Source: Bacteroidia bacterium (GTDB lineage: Bacteria; Bacteroidota; Bacteroidia; B-17B0; Aurantibacillaceae). From it: a stretch of DNA of 63,477 bases. Location: NCBI GenBank assembly GCA_016787445.1, contig JAEUTQ010000075.1, positions 1 through 63,477 of the forward strand, given 5' to 3'. Made by a program: the position numbers and the translations under genes. Under the pieces are notes generated by a model. It was not told where the DNA came from. It did no database searches and saw only the letters and a program-made list of their open reading frames with translations. This document shows, one piece after another, positions 25,982 to 34,070 of this stretch (position 1 is its first letter; every line of letters begins with the position of its first letter).

Positions 25982-26701
25982 ATGAGGCATTTTATCATCA
26001 TATCAAGTTTGATTTTAAGCAGTGTTTGCTTTGCTCAGCGTTTTGCTGATCAGGTGCCTCAATTAAAACGTTACACCCAGGATGACGCTTTTGATCCAAA
26101 TGGCGGAATTAAAATGTATAATCGTTTAATTCCAACAATTGGCGGCGATTCTATTCGTTACAACAAAGCTGGCTATAATTTACAAGGCTGGCAGGAAGAT
26201 TATTATTCGAGTGGTAAAATATTACACAAAGGATTTTATGTTGACGGGCAAATAAAAGTATTTAAAAACTTTTATGAAGACGGACAGATAGAACGTAGTT
26301 TTATTAATTCAGATCCGGCCCGTTCCTCTTTTGATATTTATTATCCTAACGGAAAAGTTCAAAAACAAATTCTTTATTATAACGGACAACCCCAAAACGA
26401 ATACACCTATTTTCAAAACGGAAGTCCGGAAAGTATAGTAGAAAAAGACAAGGAAGTTCAATATATTTTTAAACGAAAATATTATTATGAAAATGGATTT
26501 CCGGCCAGTGAACTTACACTCATTGATAAGAAAATTAAGAAATACGAAGCCAAGGAATATTACGAAAACGGCAAATTAAAAGAAGAAGGTTTTTTAATGT
26601 ACAAGCCCGAGACCAAACAATACATCAAAGATGGCGATTGGACATATTACAACGAAAAAGGAGAAGCAGTGAAGAAAGAAAGTTTCAACACTAAAAAGTA
26701 A
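25982..26701 (+). CDS. Secreted MORN-variant repeat protein (YwqK-like)
   Basis: 239 aa with a signal peptide (1-18, SSVCFAQ). The body is made of about six repeats of the MORN_2/YwqK type, each with a YYxNGK or YYENGxL core (DYYSSGKILHKG, NFYEDGQIE, IYYPNGKVQK, YYENGKLKEEG and so on). Such repeats are often listed as toxin-antitoxin YwqK antitoxin proteins, but no toxin gene is nearby and the signal peptide argues for an envelope location. Function unknown. Confidence 0.75.
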   Translation: MRHFIIISSLILSSVCFAQRFADQVPQLKRYTQDDAFDPNGGIKMYNRLIPTIGGDSIRYNKAGYNLQGWQEDYYSSGKILHKGFYVDGQIKVFKNFYEDGQIERSFINSDPARSSFDIYYPNGKVQKQILYYNGQPQNEYTYFQNGSPESIVEKDKEVQYIFKRKYYYENGFPASELTLIDKKIKKYEAKEYYENGKLKEEGFLMYKPETKQYIKDGDWTYYNEKGEAVKKESFNTKK

Positions 26702-26762
26702 TATCCTTAATAACTCTTGATACAAACATTCATTCTTTTTTTTTCTTCTACTAAATCTGAAT

Positions 26763-26770
26763 TAGCTTTG
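26763..26770 (+). promoter_or_regulatory. -7 element upstream of the PBP4 gene
   Basis: TAGCTTTG fits TAnnTTTG, 18 bases before the ATG at 26789. Confidence 0.5.
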
Positions 26771-26788
26771 CCTCTCTAATTAAAGTAG

Positions 26789-28225
26789 ATGCGGTTTAGT
26801 CTTTTATTTTTATTCACATCATTCATTTCGTTATCACAAACAGGTGTAGATGATATTATAGCAAGCTGGAAGACAGACAAAGCCCTGATTAATGGCACAC
26901 ATTCTTTCTGCGTCATGGATGCAAAAGACGGAACGGTTTTAAAAGAATTAAACGCTCATACATCTGTTATTCCCGCGAGCACATTAAAAGTAATAACCAC
27001 CTCAGCTGCTCTCGGTATTTTAGGAAAATATTACCGCTACGAAACAAAAATATATTTCACCGGAAGTTTTGATAAAAACACAGGAATATTAAACGGAGAT
27101 ATCATCATTAAAGGTTCCGGCGATCCTACTTTAAACTCCGAACATTTTAAATCAAAAAGTGACACGAATGAAATCACAGATAAATGGGTAGAAGTTCTTA
27201 TTAAAAAAGGATTAAAGGAACTGAATGGTAAAATCATTGCGGATGCTTCCTGTTTCGAACAACACATTCCGGCTAATTGGATTTGGGGCGACATTACCAA
27301 TTATTTTGGAGCAGCACCACGCGGACTCTCCTTCAATGATAACTTATATGGTATAATTTTTAAGAGCGGGGAAGCAGGAACCAAAGCAAGCATTAAAGAA
27401 ATCAAACCCAATTACACCACCATTCAATTAGAACACATTGCGAATGTAAAAGCAGCCGGTAAAGAAGATGAAGCTTATGTTACCGGCGATCCTTTCGGAA
27501 ATAAACGTATTATTAACGGAACCATTCCTCCTAACAAAGCAGAATTAGAAGTACGCGCCACGCTCCCCGACCCTGCTCTATTGTGCGCCGAGTTTTTACA
27601 GCAATCACTCAATAAAGCGGGCATCAAAACACCTACACTTTGTGCCTACAGTAATTACGATGCGGAAAATGAAGTTTTGAAGAAAGAAAAAAATCTCATG
27701 CATACACATTATTCTTCCGCACTCGAAAAAATCGTTTTTTACACAAATCTCTATAGTAATAATTTGTTCTGCGAAACCCTTTTAAAAACCATTGGTAAAG
27801 GAAGCTCCTATACAGGTATTGAGAAAACAAAAGAATATTGGAAACAAAAAGGATTAAATGTAGATGAATTATTTATGGTAGATGGCAACGGACTTTCACG
27901 CGCAAATACCGTAACAACCCATCTTGAAACAAGCTTACTGCAAAAAATGTATTCGGACAGTATTAATTTCAAGCCCTTTTATAACTCACTTCCTCAAGCA
28001 GGATTTAGCGGTAGTATGCGACAAGTTGGCAAAGGAACATTCATTGAAAAGAACATGCGTGCCAAAACGGGTTATATTAACCGTGCCCGCGGTTATTGCG
28101 GTTATGTGAAGACAAAAGCAGGCAAAGACCTCTGTTTTTCTGTCCTTTTTAATAACTACAATTGCAGTCCAAAGGATATGAAGCTCAAAATTGAGCAGTT
28201 TTTAATTGCGTTGGCTGAGCTATAA
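26789..28225 (+). CDS. dacB: D-alanyl-D-alanine carboxypeptidase/endopeptidase, PBP4 type
   Basis: 478 aa, class C low-molecular-mass penicillin-binding protein (peptidase S13). Signal peptide (about 1-16, SLSQ). Active-site motifs in order: SxxK as STLK (Ser64, Lys67), SxN as SNN within YSNNLFCE (about 319) and KTG in RAKTGYINRA (about 431). A long insertion between the first two motifs is usual for S13. It cuts the terminal D-Ala or peptide cross-links in the periplasm. Confidence 0.93.
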   Translation: MRFSLLFLFTSFISLSQTGVDDIIASWKTDKALINGTHSFCVMDAKDGTVLKELNAHTSVIPASTLKVITTSAALGILGKYYRYETKIYFTGSFDKNTGILNGDIIIKGSGDPTLNSEHFKSKSDTNEITDKWVEVLIKKGLKELNGKIIADASCFEQHIPANWIWGDITNYFGAAPRGLSFNDNLYGIIFKSGEAGTKASIKEIKPNYTTIQLEHIANVKAAGKEDEAYVTGDPFGNKRIINGTIPPNKAELEVRATLPDPALLCAEFLQQSLNKAGIKTPTLCAYSNYDAENEVLKKEKNLMHTHYSSALEKIVFYTNLYSNNLFCETLLKTIGKGSSYTGIEKTKEYWKQKGLNVDELFMVDGNGLSRANTVTTHLETSLLQKMYSDSINFKPFYNSLPQAGFSGSMRQVGKGTFIEKNMRAKTGYINRARGYCGYVKTKAGKDLCFSVLFNNYNCSPKDMKLKIEQFLIALAEL

Positions 28226-28229
28226 TTGC

Positions 28230-28237
28230 TATTTTTG
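28230..28237 (+). promoter_or_regulatory. -7 element of the YihY/BrkB gene
   Basis: TATTTTTG fits TAnnTTTG and ends six bases before the ATG at 28244, making a short-leader or leaderless start likely. Confidence 0.5.
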
Positions 28238-28243
28238 TATAGC

Positions 28244-29560
28244 ATGGCAAATGTTGTCACCATAATTAAAAAAGGCTGGAGTTTTTTAACCGAAAAACTT
28301 TGGATCGTTCGTTTAGATAAATTAAACAAGCGCCAGGGCTTTTTAGTAAAGCAACTTCGTATTTTTTCTTTATCCATTCAAGGCTTTAACGAAGACAAAT
28401 GTTTAATTAAAGCCACCGCGCTTACTTTCTATACATTGTTTTCCATTGTACCAATAGTGGCGCTTATTTTTGCCATTGGCAAAGGATTTGGTTTTGATCA
28501 AACACTCAAGCAACAAATGCTTCAAGACTACAATGAATACTCAACCATATTAAACAATGTGTTTGTTTATGCCGACTCGCTTTTACAAACAACCAGCGGT
28601 GGAATCATCGCGGGATTTGGAACTGTTTTGTTATTGTGGAGTATCATTTCGCTTTTAATGAATATTGAAAATAGCTTCAATGATATTTGGGAAATTCAAA
28701 CCGGCAGAACCTGGTACCGTAAAATCACCGATTATTTAACGATTATGTTGGTGTCACCAATCTTCTTGATTTTATCAGGAAGTTTAACGGTAATGATTCA
28801 AAGCAATGCTGATACTTTACTGTTTTCCGGCGCAACTGCAATCGTATTAAAGCTCGTAGCGTTTTTAATGTTAGCCGGCGTATTTACCTTTATTTACATG
28901 GTGCTTCCAAATACGCGTGTTACATTTAAGTCGGCTTTTTCTGCCGCTTTAATTGCCACAGTTTTATTTGAATTATTAGAATGGGCTTACATTACTTTTC
29001 AGATCGGCGCCTCTAACTACAACAAAATTTATGGAAGTTTCGCTGCTTTACCATTATTCTTGATATGGGTGCAGTATAGTTGGTACATTGTGTTATTTGG
29101 TGCTGAAATCGCTTTTGCGAATCAAAATGTGGACCATTATGAGTTGGAAAATGAAATTAAAAACATAAGTGTGCGCTACAAACGCGTAATGGCTTTAATT
29201 ATTTGCAACAGAGTGGTGAAAAATTTCGCAGAAGGAAATCAACCTTACACATCGATACAAATTGCGAATGACTTGGATTTACCGGTAAGACTAGCAAGGA
29301 ATGTAATTAATGAATTGGTTGAGACAAAAGTTTTGGCAGAAGTAAAAACCGAGAACGATAAAGAAATCGCCTATCAACCGGCTATTTCAGATTCTAAACT
29401 CACCATAAAATTCATCATGGATCGTTTGGATGAAAAGGGTGTTAACTCCTTACCTATAACAGACCATAAAGAATTAGAAATAATTAACCGTTTGTTGGTT
29501 GATCTAGATAACGTAATGGATAATCCTAAAGGAAATTTACCGGTGAGAGACATTGTGTAA
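28244..29560 (+). CDS. YihY/virulence factor BrkB family membrane protein
   Basis: 438 aa from the ATG at 28244. An upstream TTG at 28226 would add six residues and overlap the promoter box. Six hydrophobic segments in the first 300 residues with KATALTFYTLFSIVPIVAL and YGSFAALPLFLIWVQYSWYIVLFGAE, the YihY/BrkB hallmark. A cytoplasmic C-terminal winged-helix-like region (about 320-410) is seen in the longer members of the family. The family is mislabelled ribonuclease BN in older annotation; function unknown. Overlaps the next gene by one base. Confidence 0.88.
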   Translation: MANVVTIIKKGWSFLTEKLWIVRLDKLNKRQGFLVKQLRIFSLSIQGFNEDKCLIKATALTFYTLFSIVPIVALIFAIGKGFGFDQTLKQQMLQDYNEYSTILNNVFVYADSLLQTTSGGIIAGFGTVLLLWSIISLLMNIENSFNDIWEIQTGRTWYRKITDYLTIMLVSPIFLILSGSLTVMIQSNADTLLFSGATAIVLKLVAFLMLAGVFTFIYMVLPNTRVTFKSAFSAALIATVLFELLEWAYITFQIGASNYNKIYGSFAALPLFLIWVQYSWYIVLFGAEIAFANQNVDHYELENEIKNISVRYKRVMALIICNRVVKNFAEGNQPYTSIQIANDLDLPVRLARNVINELVETKVLAEVKTENDKEIAYQPAISDSKLTIKFIMDRLDEKGVNSLPITDHKELEIINRLLVDLDNVMDNPKGNLPVRDIV

Positions 29561-30126
29561 TGAAGTCGGTTAAAGCCATAATTATTTTATCTTTTTTAAT
29601 TTTCTTCAGCGGAAAACATCTTGCGCAAACAGATACCGTAAAAGTGGAAAAGAAAAAAACGGTTTCTACATACCGTCGTGCTCGTACCGCTTCCATCATG
29701 AGTGCTGTTTTACCGGGTGCCGGACAAGTTTACAATAAAAAGTATTGGAAGGTACCTATCATTTATGCCGGACTTGGCGGCTTTGGTTATTTGTTTTATG
29801 TAAATCAGGAAAGATTTTCTTACTACAGCAAAAATTTAAAAGCAGAATACGACGATGATGCTTCAACCATTAATGAAACCGGTTACAGCGGAACGCAATT
29901 GCAAACTTTAAAAGCAGATTATCGCAAAACGCGTGATTTGGGAATAATTGGTTGTGCCGTATTTTATGCTTTAAATATTTTAGACGCGAATGTAGACGCG
30001 CACTTAACCACTTTTGATGTAAGCGATGATTTGAGTTTGCAAATTAAACCTTACAGCAATTTTTATTCATTCAATAACAACAGCGGTATCCAAAACGGAA
30101 TCGCCATACATTTAAACTTCAAGTAA
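29560..30126 (+). CDS. DUF5683 protein
   Basis: 188 aa. Signal peptide (about 1-22, KHLAQ), then the DUF5683 core RRARTASIMSAVLPGAGQVYNKKYWKVP with two or three hydrophobic segments, and a C-terminal beta-rich tail. A Bacteroidota envelope protein of unknown role. In many Bacteroidota it sits in a parA-parB-DUF5683-dapB string. Here it keeps dapB (next gene, 1 base away) but is far from parAB (51.4 kb). Confidence 0.85.
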   Translation: MKSVKAIIILSFLIFFSGKHLAQTDTVKVEKKKTVSTYRRARTASIMSAVLPGAGQVYNKKYWKVPIIYAGLGGFGYLFYVNQERFSYYSKNLKAEYDDDASTINETGYSGTQLQTLKADYRKTRDLGIIGCAVFYALNILDANVDAHLTTFDVSDDLSLQIKPYSNFYSFNNNSGIQNGIAIHLNFK

Positions 30127-30127
30127 T

Positions 30128-30838
30128 ATGCGTATTGTTTTATTAGGCTATGGAAAAATGGGCAAAGAAATAGAAAAAATTGCCCTCGACAGAAAACATG
30201 AAATCGTTTTAAAAGTTGACGAAACGAATGCTAATTCCATTACTAAAGAAGATTTAAAAAAGGGAGATGTTGCCATTGAATTTAGCACGCCTCACACCGT
30301 AGTCAATAATATTTATAAATGTTTAGATGCTCAACTACCCATCGTAGTTGGAACAACCGGGTGGTACGAGCAATTTGAAAAAATAAAAAGTGATTGCGCT
30401 TCTAAAAAAAGTTCTCTGTTCTACGCCACTAACTTTAGTATTGGTGTAAACTTATTTTTTAAAGTGAATGAATATTTAGCGGAGCTGATGAACAACTACC
30501 CTGACTATAATGTGAGCATGGAAGAAATTCATCACATCCATAAATTAGATAAACCAAGCGGAACTGCCATCACCTTAGCAGAGCAAATCATTCAGAAAAT
30601 TGACCGCAAAACAGGATGGAGCATCGACCAACAAAATCCGGAAACTTTATTTATTAAAGACATTCGTGAGGGTGAAGTTCCGGGAACACACATTATTAAA
30701 TATTCCTCTCCAATTGATGATATTGAAATCATGCATAAGGCACATAACCGCAAAGGCTTTGCCTTAGGCGCCGTACTAGCTGCCGAATTTATGCACAACA
30801 AGAAAGAAGGAATTTACACGATGAGTGATTTGATTTAA
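30128..30838 (+). CDS. dapB: 4-hydroxy-tetrahydrodipicolinate reductase
   Basis: 236 aa. DapB reduces the dihydrodipicolinate precursor with NAD(P)H in the lysine and meso-diaminopimelate pathway, feeding peptidoglycan. N-terminal nucleotide loop GYGKMGKEIEK, FSTPHTV, VGTTGW, the catalytic block EEIHHIHKLDKPSGTA (about 137-152) and the C-terminal RKGFALGA. Shorter than E. coli DapB but typical of the phylum. Follows DUF5683 by one base. Confidence 0.95.
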   Translation: MRIVLLGYGKMGKEIEKIALDRKHEIVLKVDETNANSITKEDLKKGDVAIEFSTPHTVVNNIYKCLDAQLPIVVGTTGWYEQFEKIKSDCASKKSSLFYATNFSIGVNLFFKVNEYLAELMNNYPDYNVSMEEIHHIHKLDKPSGTAITLAEQIIQKIDRKTGWSIDQQNPETLFIKDIREGEVPGTHIIKYSSPIDDIEIMHKAHNRKGFALGAVLAAEFMHNKKEGIYTMSDLI

Positions 30839-30881
30839 AATTCTTTTCCCGCGGATGACGCGGATTTACGCAGAGAGCAAC

Positions 30882-31646
30882 CTAACTCTTCCTACACAAA
30901 TAAATCATTTCTCCAGCCGGTAAGCGGTAACGATCTACTAAATCGGCGCCAATTGTATTCACAAAATCATCCACCGTTACATTAAATCCGGCTGCAGCCA
31001 ATTTGTCTTTATAATCCAATCCGAATAAACGCACGTGATCTTTTTGCCAGTAATGTAATTCGCGATCCGCTTCACTGGTTATACTTTTATCTTCGTAAGT
31101 AGTTGCTCTGGTCGTATCCAAAGGAACCTGAAAAATACCCCATCCTCCCGGCTTCATGATGCGGTGTAACTCACGCATACAACGATCGGCATCCTCTACG
31201 TGTTCCAAAACATGATTACAAAAAATAACATCAAAAGTATTATCCTGAAAAGGTGCATTGTGTAAATCGAAATGTATGTCTGCTATTGGTGAGTTATAAT
31301 CACCGGTTGTATAATCCAAGTTAGGCATGGCGCGGAATAACTTATAAAAACATTGCTCCGGTGCTATATGCAATACCTTATGTTTAGAAGTAAAGAAATC
31401 AGTCTTTTGTTTTAGATACAACCATAATAAGCGGTGACGCTCTAAAGACAAACTACCCGGACAAAGTACGTTTTTACGTTTGGCACGACCCGAATAACCA
31501 TAAGGTAAAAATTTACGATAGGTCTTACCGCTAATAGGATCTTCGTAGCGTGTTCCATAATATAACAATGGCGCTATTTTACTAAACAGCAAGCTAAATT
31601 GAATTAATATGGGGCGTGGAATAACCCTTAATAAAAAGTGAAACAT
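30882..31646 (-). CDS. SAM-dependent methyltransferase
   Basis: 254 aa. A class I methyltransferase of the Methyltransf_11/23 type: VLHIAPEQCFYKLF in motif I position, an acidic DIHFDLHNAPFQDNTFDVIFCNHVLEHVEDADRCMREL core and KPGGWGIFQVPLD. The N-terminus (1-60) includes a hydrophobic, possibly membrane-associated, stretch. Substrate unknown. It is divergent from the glycosyltransferase-like gene, with two facing promoter elements in the 73-base gap. Confidence 0.8.
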   Translation of the reverse strand: MFHFLLRVIPRPILIQFSLLFSKIAPLLYYGTRYEDPISGKTYRKFLPYGYSGRAKRKNVLCPGSLSLERHRLLWLYLKQKTDFFTSKHKVLHIAPEQCFYKLFRAMPNLDYTTGDYNSPIADIHFDLHNAPFQDNTFDVIFCNHVLEHVEDADRCMRELHRIMKPGGWGIFQVPLDTTRATTYEDKSITSEADRELHYWQKDHVRLFGLDYKDKLAAAGFNVTVDDFVNTIGADLVDRYRLPAGEMIYLCRKS

Positions 31647-31653
31647 ACTGCTG

Positions 31654-31661
31654 CAAAAATA
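31654..31661 (-). promoter_or_regulatory. -7 element of the methyltransferase gene
   Basis: On the minus strand it reads TATTTTTG, ending seven bases before the ATG at 31646. The gap also holds the divergent promoter of the gene at 31720. Confidence 0.5.
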
Positions 31662-31704
31662 GGGTTTATTCGGCTTAAATAACCAAAAAAACAGCCTAAA
31701 TTGT

Positions 31705-31712
31705 TACATTTG
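31705..31712 (+). promoter_or_regulatory. -7 element of the membrane glycosyltransferase-like gene
   Basis: TACATTTG fits TAnnTTTG and lies seven bases before the ATG at 31720. Confidence 0.5.
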
Positions 31713-31719
31713 CAGAGTT

Positions 31720-33399
31720 ATGAGCAAAGTACAAGCTAAAGCAAAAACAACAGTAAAAAAGCCCGGTGATACTATAAGTAAGTTGGAAAACTGGTTTACC
31801 GTAAACAGCAAGAAAACTTTTTACACCTTAAGTTCCTTATGTTTATTGTTCTCCTTCATGTTTTTTAATGCCCGCATCAGCGAGGCGCATGACGATGCTT
31901 TGTATCTTGAAGCCGGCTGGCGTTTTGTGAATGAATTCCCAAATTATTTTTATACGCAAAATGCCCCACTCTATCCTTTGTTCCTTGCCTTACTCACTAA
32001 GTTATTCGGATTAAAACTTATTCTCTTTAAACTTTTTTCAGTTGCTTTTAATTTCTTCGGATTTGTTTTCTTCTATAAGGCCTTTGAAAAACGTTTGCCA
32101 TACGCAGTATTTATTCCGGTTGCTGTATTCGTAGCCATTAATCATTTAATCATGTATTACGCCAGCATGACTTTTACGGAGGCGTTCTACTTTTTCTTAC
32201 AAGGCTTGTTTTTCTTTTATGCTACTAAAACAGTAGAAACCGTTCAGAGAGAAAACGTAAACATGAATACCCAATGGAAACTTTGGTTAATGTTGGGTTT
32301 AAGCATGTTTTTAATGAGTACCGCGAAAAGTGCAGCGGTAGTTGTTGTTCCAGCTATCGTTTTATATTTCTTCCTGGAGAAAAACTACAAAGCCTTAGGT
32401 TTCTCTGTTGCATCGTATCTTATTTTCAAAATTGCATACGAAGGCATTGTGAGAATTATCTGGGGTGCGCAAAATCAATTTCAGGGACAAAGCCGCATAT
32501 TAATGCAGAAAGATCCCTATGATAAATCACTGGGTGATGAAGATGTTTCAGGATTTATTCAGCGCTTTTTTGACAACAGTGAATTATACTTATCCAAACG
32601 TTTCTTTCAAATTATCGGATGGCGTGATGAAGCTTCATTGGAAGTATATGGCCTGTTAGCATTTTTAGTAATCACAGTTACCTTGATGGGTTTGTGGATG
32701 GTGTTTAAACAAAAGAATAAACCTTTGTTTCTATTTGGTTTATTTACCGGAGCACAACTTTTATTATCCTTTGTGATATTACAAGCCAGATGGGATCAGC
32801 CGCGTATTGTATTAGTGTGTATGCCTATCATGTTATTGCTCATATTTAACCTATTCTACAGTTACACCCACAAAATGAGCATGGGCAAATTAATTTACAT
32901 CGCTATTACTGTTTTAATTATTGGCTCTGTGTTTTTATCAAGCGTAAAACGCGGCATGCCAAATATTCCGATTGTACAGAAGAATTTAAAAGGCGATAAA
33001 TATTTTGGTTACACGCCTGATTGGGTAAACTATTTACGTTGCAGCGAATGGTGTGCCGACAGTTTAAAGAAAGAAGACCTGGTAGCTTGCCGTAAAGCGC
33101 CAATGAGTTTCGTGTATGGAAAAGGTAAGAAGTTCTTCCCTATTTACAGTGTCATTAAAAAAGATTCTTTAACACAGCAATCGCATCCGGATAGCGCCTT
33201 GGCTTATTTCGCATCGCAAAAAGTAACTCACATCATGGTGGCAAGCTTGCGAATTGATCCGAGCAAAAACACCGGACAAATCATTAATACGGTTCACAAC
33301 ATTGTACAACCTATCATGGAAAAATACCCGAACAAGTTAAAACTTGTACATACTGAGGGTATGTCAGAACAATGTTATTTATTTGAGATTACGAAGTAA
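31720..33399 (+). CDS. GT39/ArnT-like multi-spanning membrane protein
   Basis: 559 aa. A lysine-rich cytoplasmic N-terminus, then about ten membrane segments (about 35-420) and a soluble C-terminal domain. The first loop carries ARISEAHDDALYLEAGWRF, with the acidic pair of GT-C glycosyltransferases (PMT_2/ArnT-like), followed by TQNAPLYPLFLALLTKLFG. Probably transfers sugar from a lipid-linked donor, but acceptor and donor are unknown. Its native terminator begins two bases after the stop and is split by the IS1595 element. Confidence 0.7.
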   Translation: MSKVQAKAKTTVKKPGDTISKLENWFTVNSKKTFYTLSSLCLLFSFMFFNARISEAHDDALYLEAGWRFVNEFPNYFYTQNAPLYPLFLALLTKLFGLKLILFKLFSVAFNFFGFVFFYKAFEKRLPYAVFIPVAVFVAINHLIMYYASMTFTEAFYFFLQGLFFFYATKTVETVQRENVNMNTQWKLWLMLGLSMFLMSTAKSAAVVVVPAIVLYFFLEKNYKALGFSVASYLIFKIAYEGIVRIIWGAQNQFQGQSRILMQKDPYDKSLGDEDVSGFIQRFFDNSELYLSKRFFQIIGWRDEASLEVYGLLAFLVITVTLMGLWMVFKQKNKPLFLFGLFTGAQLLLSFVILQARWDQPRIVLVCMPIMLLLIFNLFYSYTHKMSMGKLIYIAITVLIIGSVFLSSVKRGMPNIPIVQKNLKGDKYFGYTPDWVNYLRCSEWCADSLKKEDLVACRKAPMSFVYGKGKKFFPIYSVIKKDSLTQQSHPDSALAYFASQKVTHIMVASLRIDPSKNTGQIINTVHNIVQPIMEKYPNKLKLVHTEGMSEQCYLFEITK

Positions 33400-33400
33400 A

Positions 33401-33417
33401 AAAAGCCCCGATAATTC
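33401..33417 (+). terminator. Left half of an intrinsic terminator split by an IS
   Basis: The A-run and AAAGCCCCGATAATTC are the left arm and loop of a terminator whose right arm, CGGGGCTTTTTTT, now lies at about 35290-35302. Joined without the IS and with one 8-base repeat, they form a perfect AAAAAGCCCC/GGGGCTTTTT hairpin with loop GATAATTC, directly after the stop codon of the gene at 31720. Confidence 0.85.
33410..33417 (+). repeat. Target site duplication, left copy
   Basis: GATAATTC, repeated at 35283-35290 on the other side of the IS. Eight bases is the usual duplication length for IS1595-family elements. Confidence 0.85.
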
Positions 33418-33440
33418 GGGAATAATACACTTAACTCACC
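33418..33440 (+). repeat. IS1595 left terminal inverted repeat
   Basis: Starts GGGAATAATACACTTAAC and is complementary to the right end (35260-35282), with one mismatch (A against G at the eleventh base). Confidence 0.88.
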
Positions 33441-33466
33441 AAAGCCAGACGAAAGTCTGGCTTTTT
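33441..33466. terminator. Terminator just inside the left IS end
   Basis: Ten-base-pair stem AAAGCCAGAC/GTCTGGCTTT with a GAAA tetraloop and a T-run. It starts immediately after the terminal repeat. It would stop transcription entering from the glycosyltransferase-like gene and, being A/T-flanked, possibly transcription leaving leftward. Confidence 0.85.
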
Positions 33467-33489
33467 GATTTATTATTAAATCAAAATGT

Positions 33490-33497
33490 TAATTTTG
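33490..33497 (+). promoter_or_regulatory. -7 element of the IS passenger gene
   Basis: TAATTTTG fits TAnnTTTG and is followed by four bases before the GTG start at 33502. A TTG lies at 33465-33467. Confidence 0.5.
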
Positions 33498-33501
33498 GGT
33501 T

Positions 33502-33852
33502 GTGGCACAGAAAAAGACTAAAAAACCTAAAGCAATAAAATGGCCATCAAGGACTGAAATTAGAAATTATGTTCTAAACGATATGTTTACAGAAGATAGG
33601 TGGCTTGAGCTGTTTCAATTATCAAATACAGACGAAAGTTGGCAGATAGGATTTGAATCAATCAAAAAGGTGAGGAAAGAATTTAAGATTGCCAAAAAAA
33701 ACATACCGAAGATTACTGAAAGTGATATTGTTGTGAGAATTTCTGAAACAACTGCCAAGACGGAAGAAATACAGTTGTTTAAGGAACAAATAAAAAGCAA
33801 TATCACAACAATGATTTCAGTATTGAAAGTAATTCAATCGTCCAAAATGTGA
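33502..33852 (+). CDS. IS passenger protein 1, unknown
   Basis: 116 aa with a GTG start four bases after a TAnnTTTG box. Lysine-rich N-terminus (MAQKKTKKPKAIKWPSR), predicted helical throughout, with a likely coiled coil in the second half (about 70-112). No motif that I recognise. It lies inside the IS1595 element, convergent with and overlapping the 68-aa ORF by 19 bases. IS1595 relatives are known to carry passenger genes. The possibility of an antitoxin-like or regulatory partner is speculation. Confidence 0.55.
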   Translation: MAQKKTKKPKAIKWPSRTEIRNYVLNDMFTEDRWLELFQLSNTDESWQIGFESIKKVRKEFKIAKKNIPKITESDIVVRISETTAKTEEIQLFKEQIKSNITTMISVLKVIQSSKM

Positions 33853-34040
33853 TTGAGCTTATAGGCAAATTCTGCGGTCATTTCTGGGTGCGCATCTTTA
33901 CCTCTCTCCTTTTTGTATTCATTAATAATGATATTTAATCTTTCATAATCTAATATGTCTATAATATCTTCATTATATAACCTAAAAGATATTTTGCTTG
34001 CATAGCCACCAAATTCTTTCAATATTTCAGAAGCGGTCAT
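33834..34040 (-). CDS. IS passenger protein 2, unknown
   Basis: 68 aa (MTASEILKEFGGYAS...). Small, acidic and probably helical. It follows the transposase by 30 bases on the same strand and overlaps the end of the 116-aa ORF by 19 bases. No recognised domain. Its position downstream of the transposase in one unit suggests co-expression. Confidence 0.5.
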   Translation of the reverse strand: MTASEILKEFGGYASKISFRLYNEDIIDILDYERLNIIINEYKKERGKDAHPEMTAEFAYKLNHILDD

Positions 34041-34070
34041 TTGAATTATTTATGATAAATAGTTCAAAAT

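Noticed and set aside
25982..26701. A toxin-antitoxin module from the YwqK-like name
   Set aside because: No toxin gene is adjacent and the protein has a signal peptide.
33407..33420. A 14-base direct repeat (CCCGATAATTCGGG) as the IS target duplication
   Set aside because: It is explained by the palindromic target. Assigning GGG/CCC to the terminal repeats gives a 23-bp inverted repeat and an 8-base duplication, the usual length for the family.
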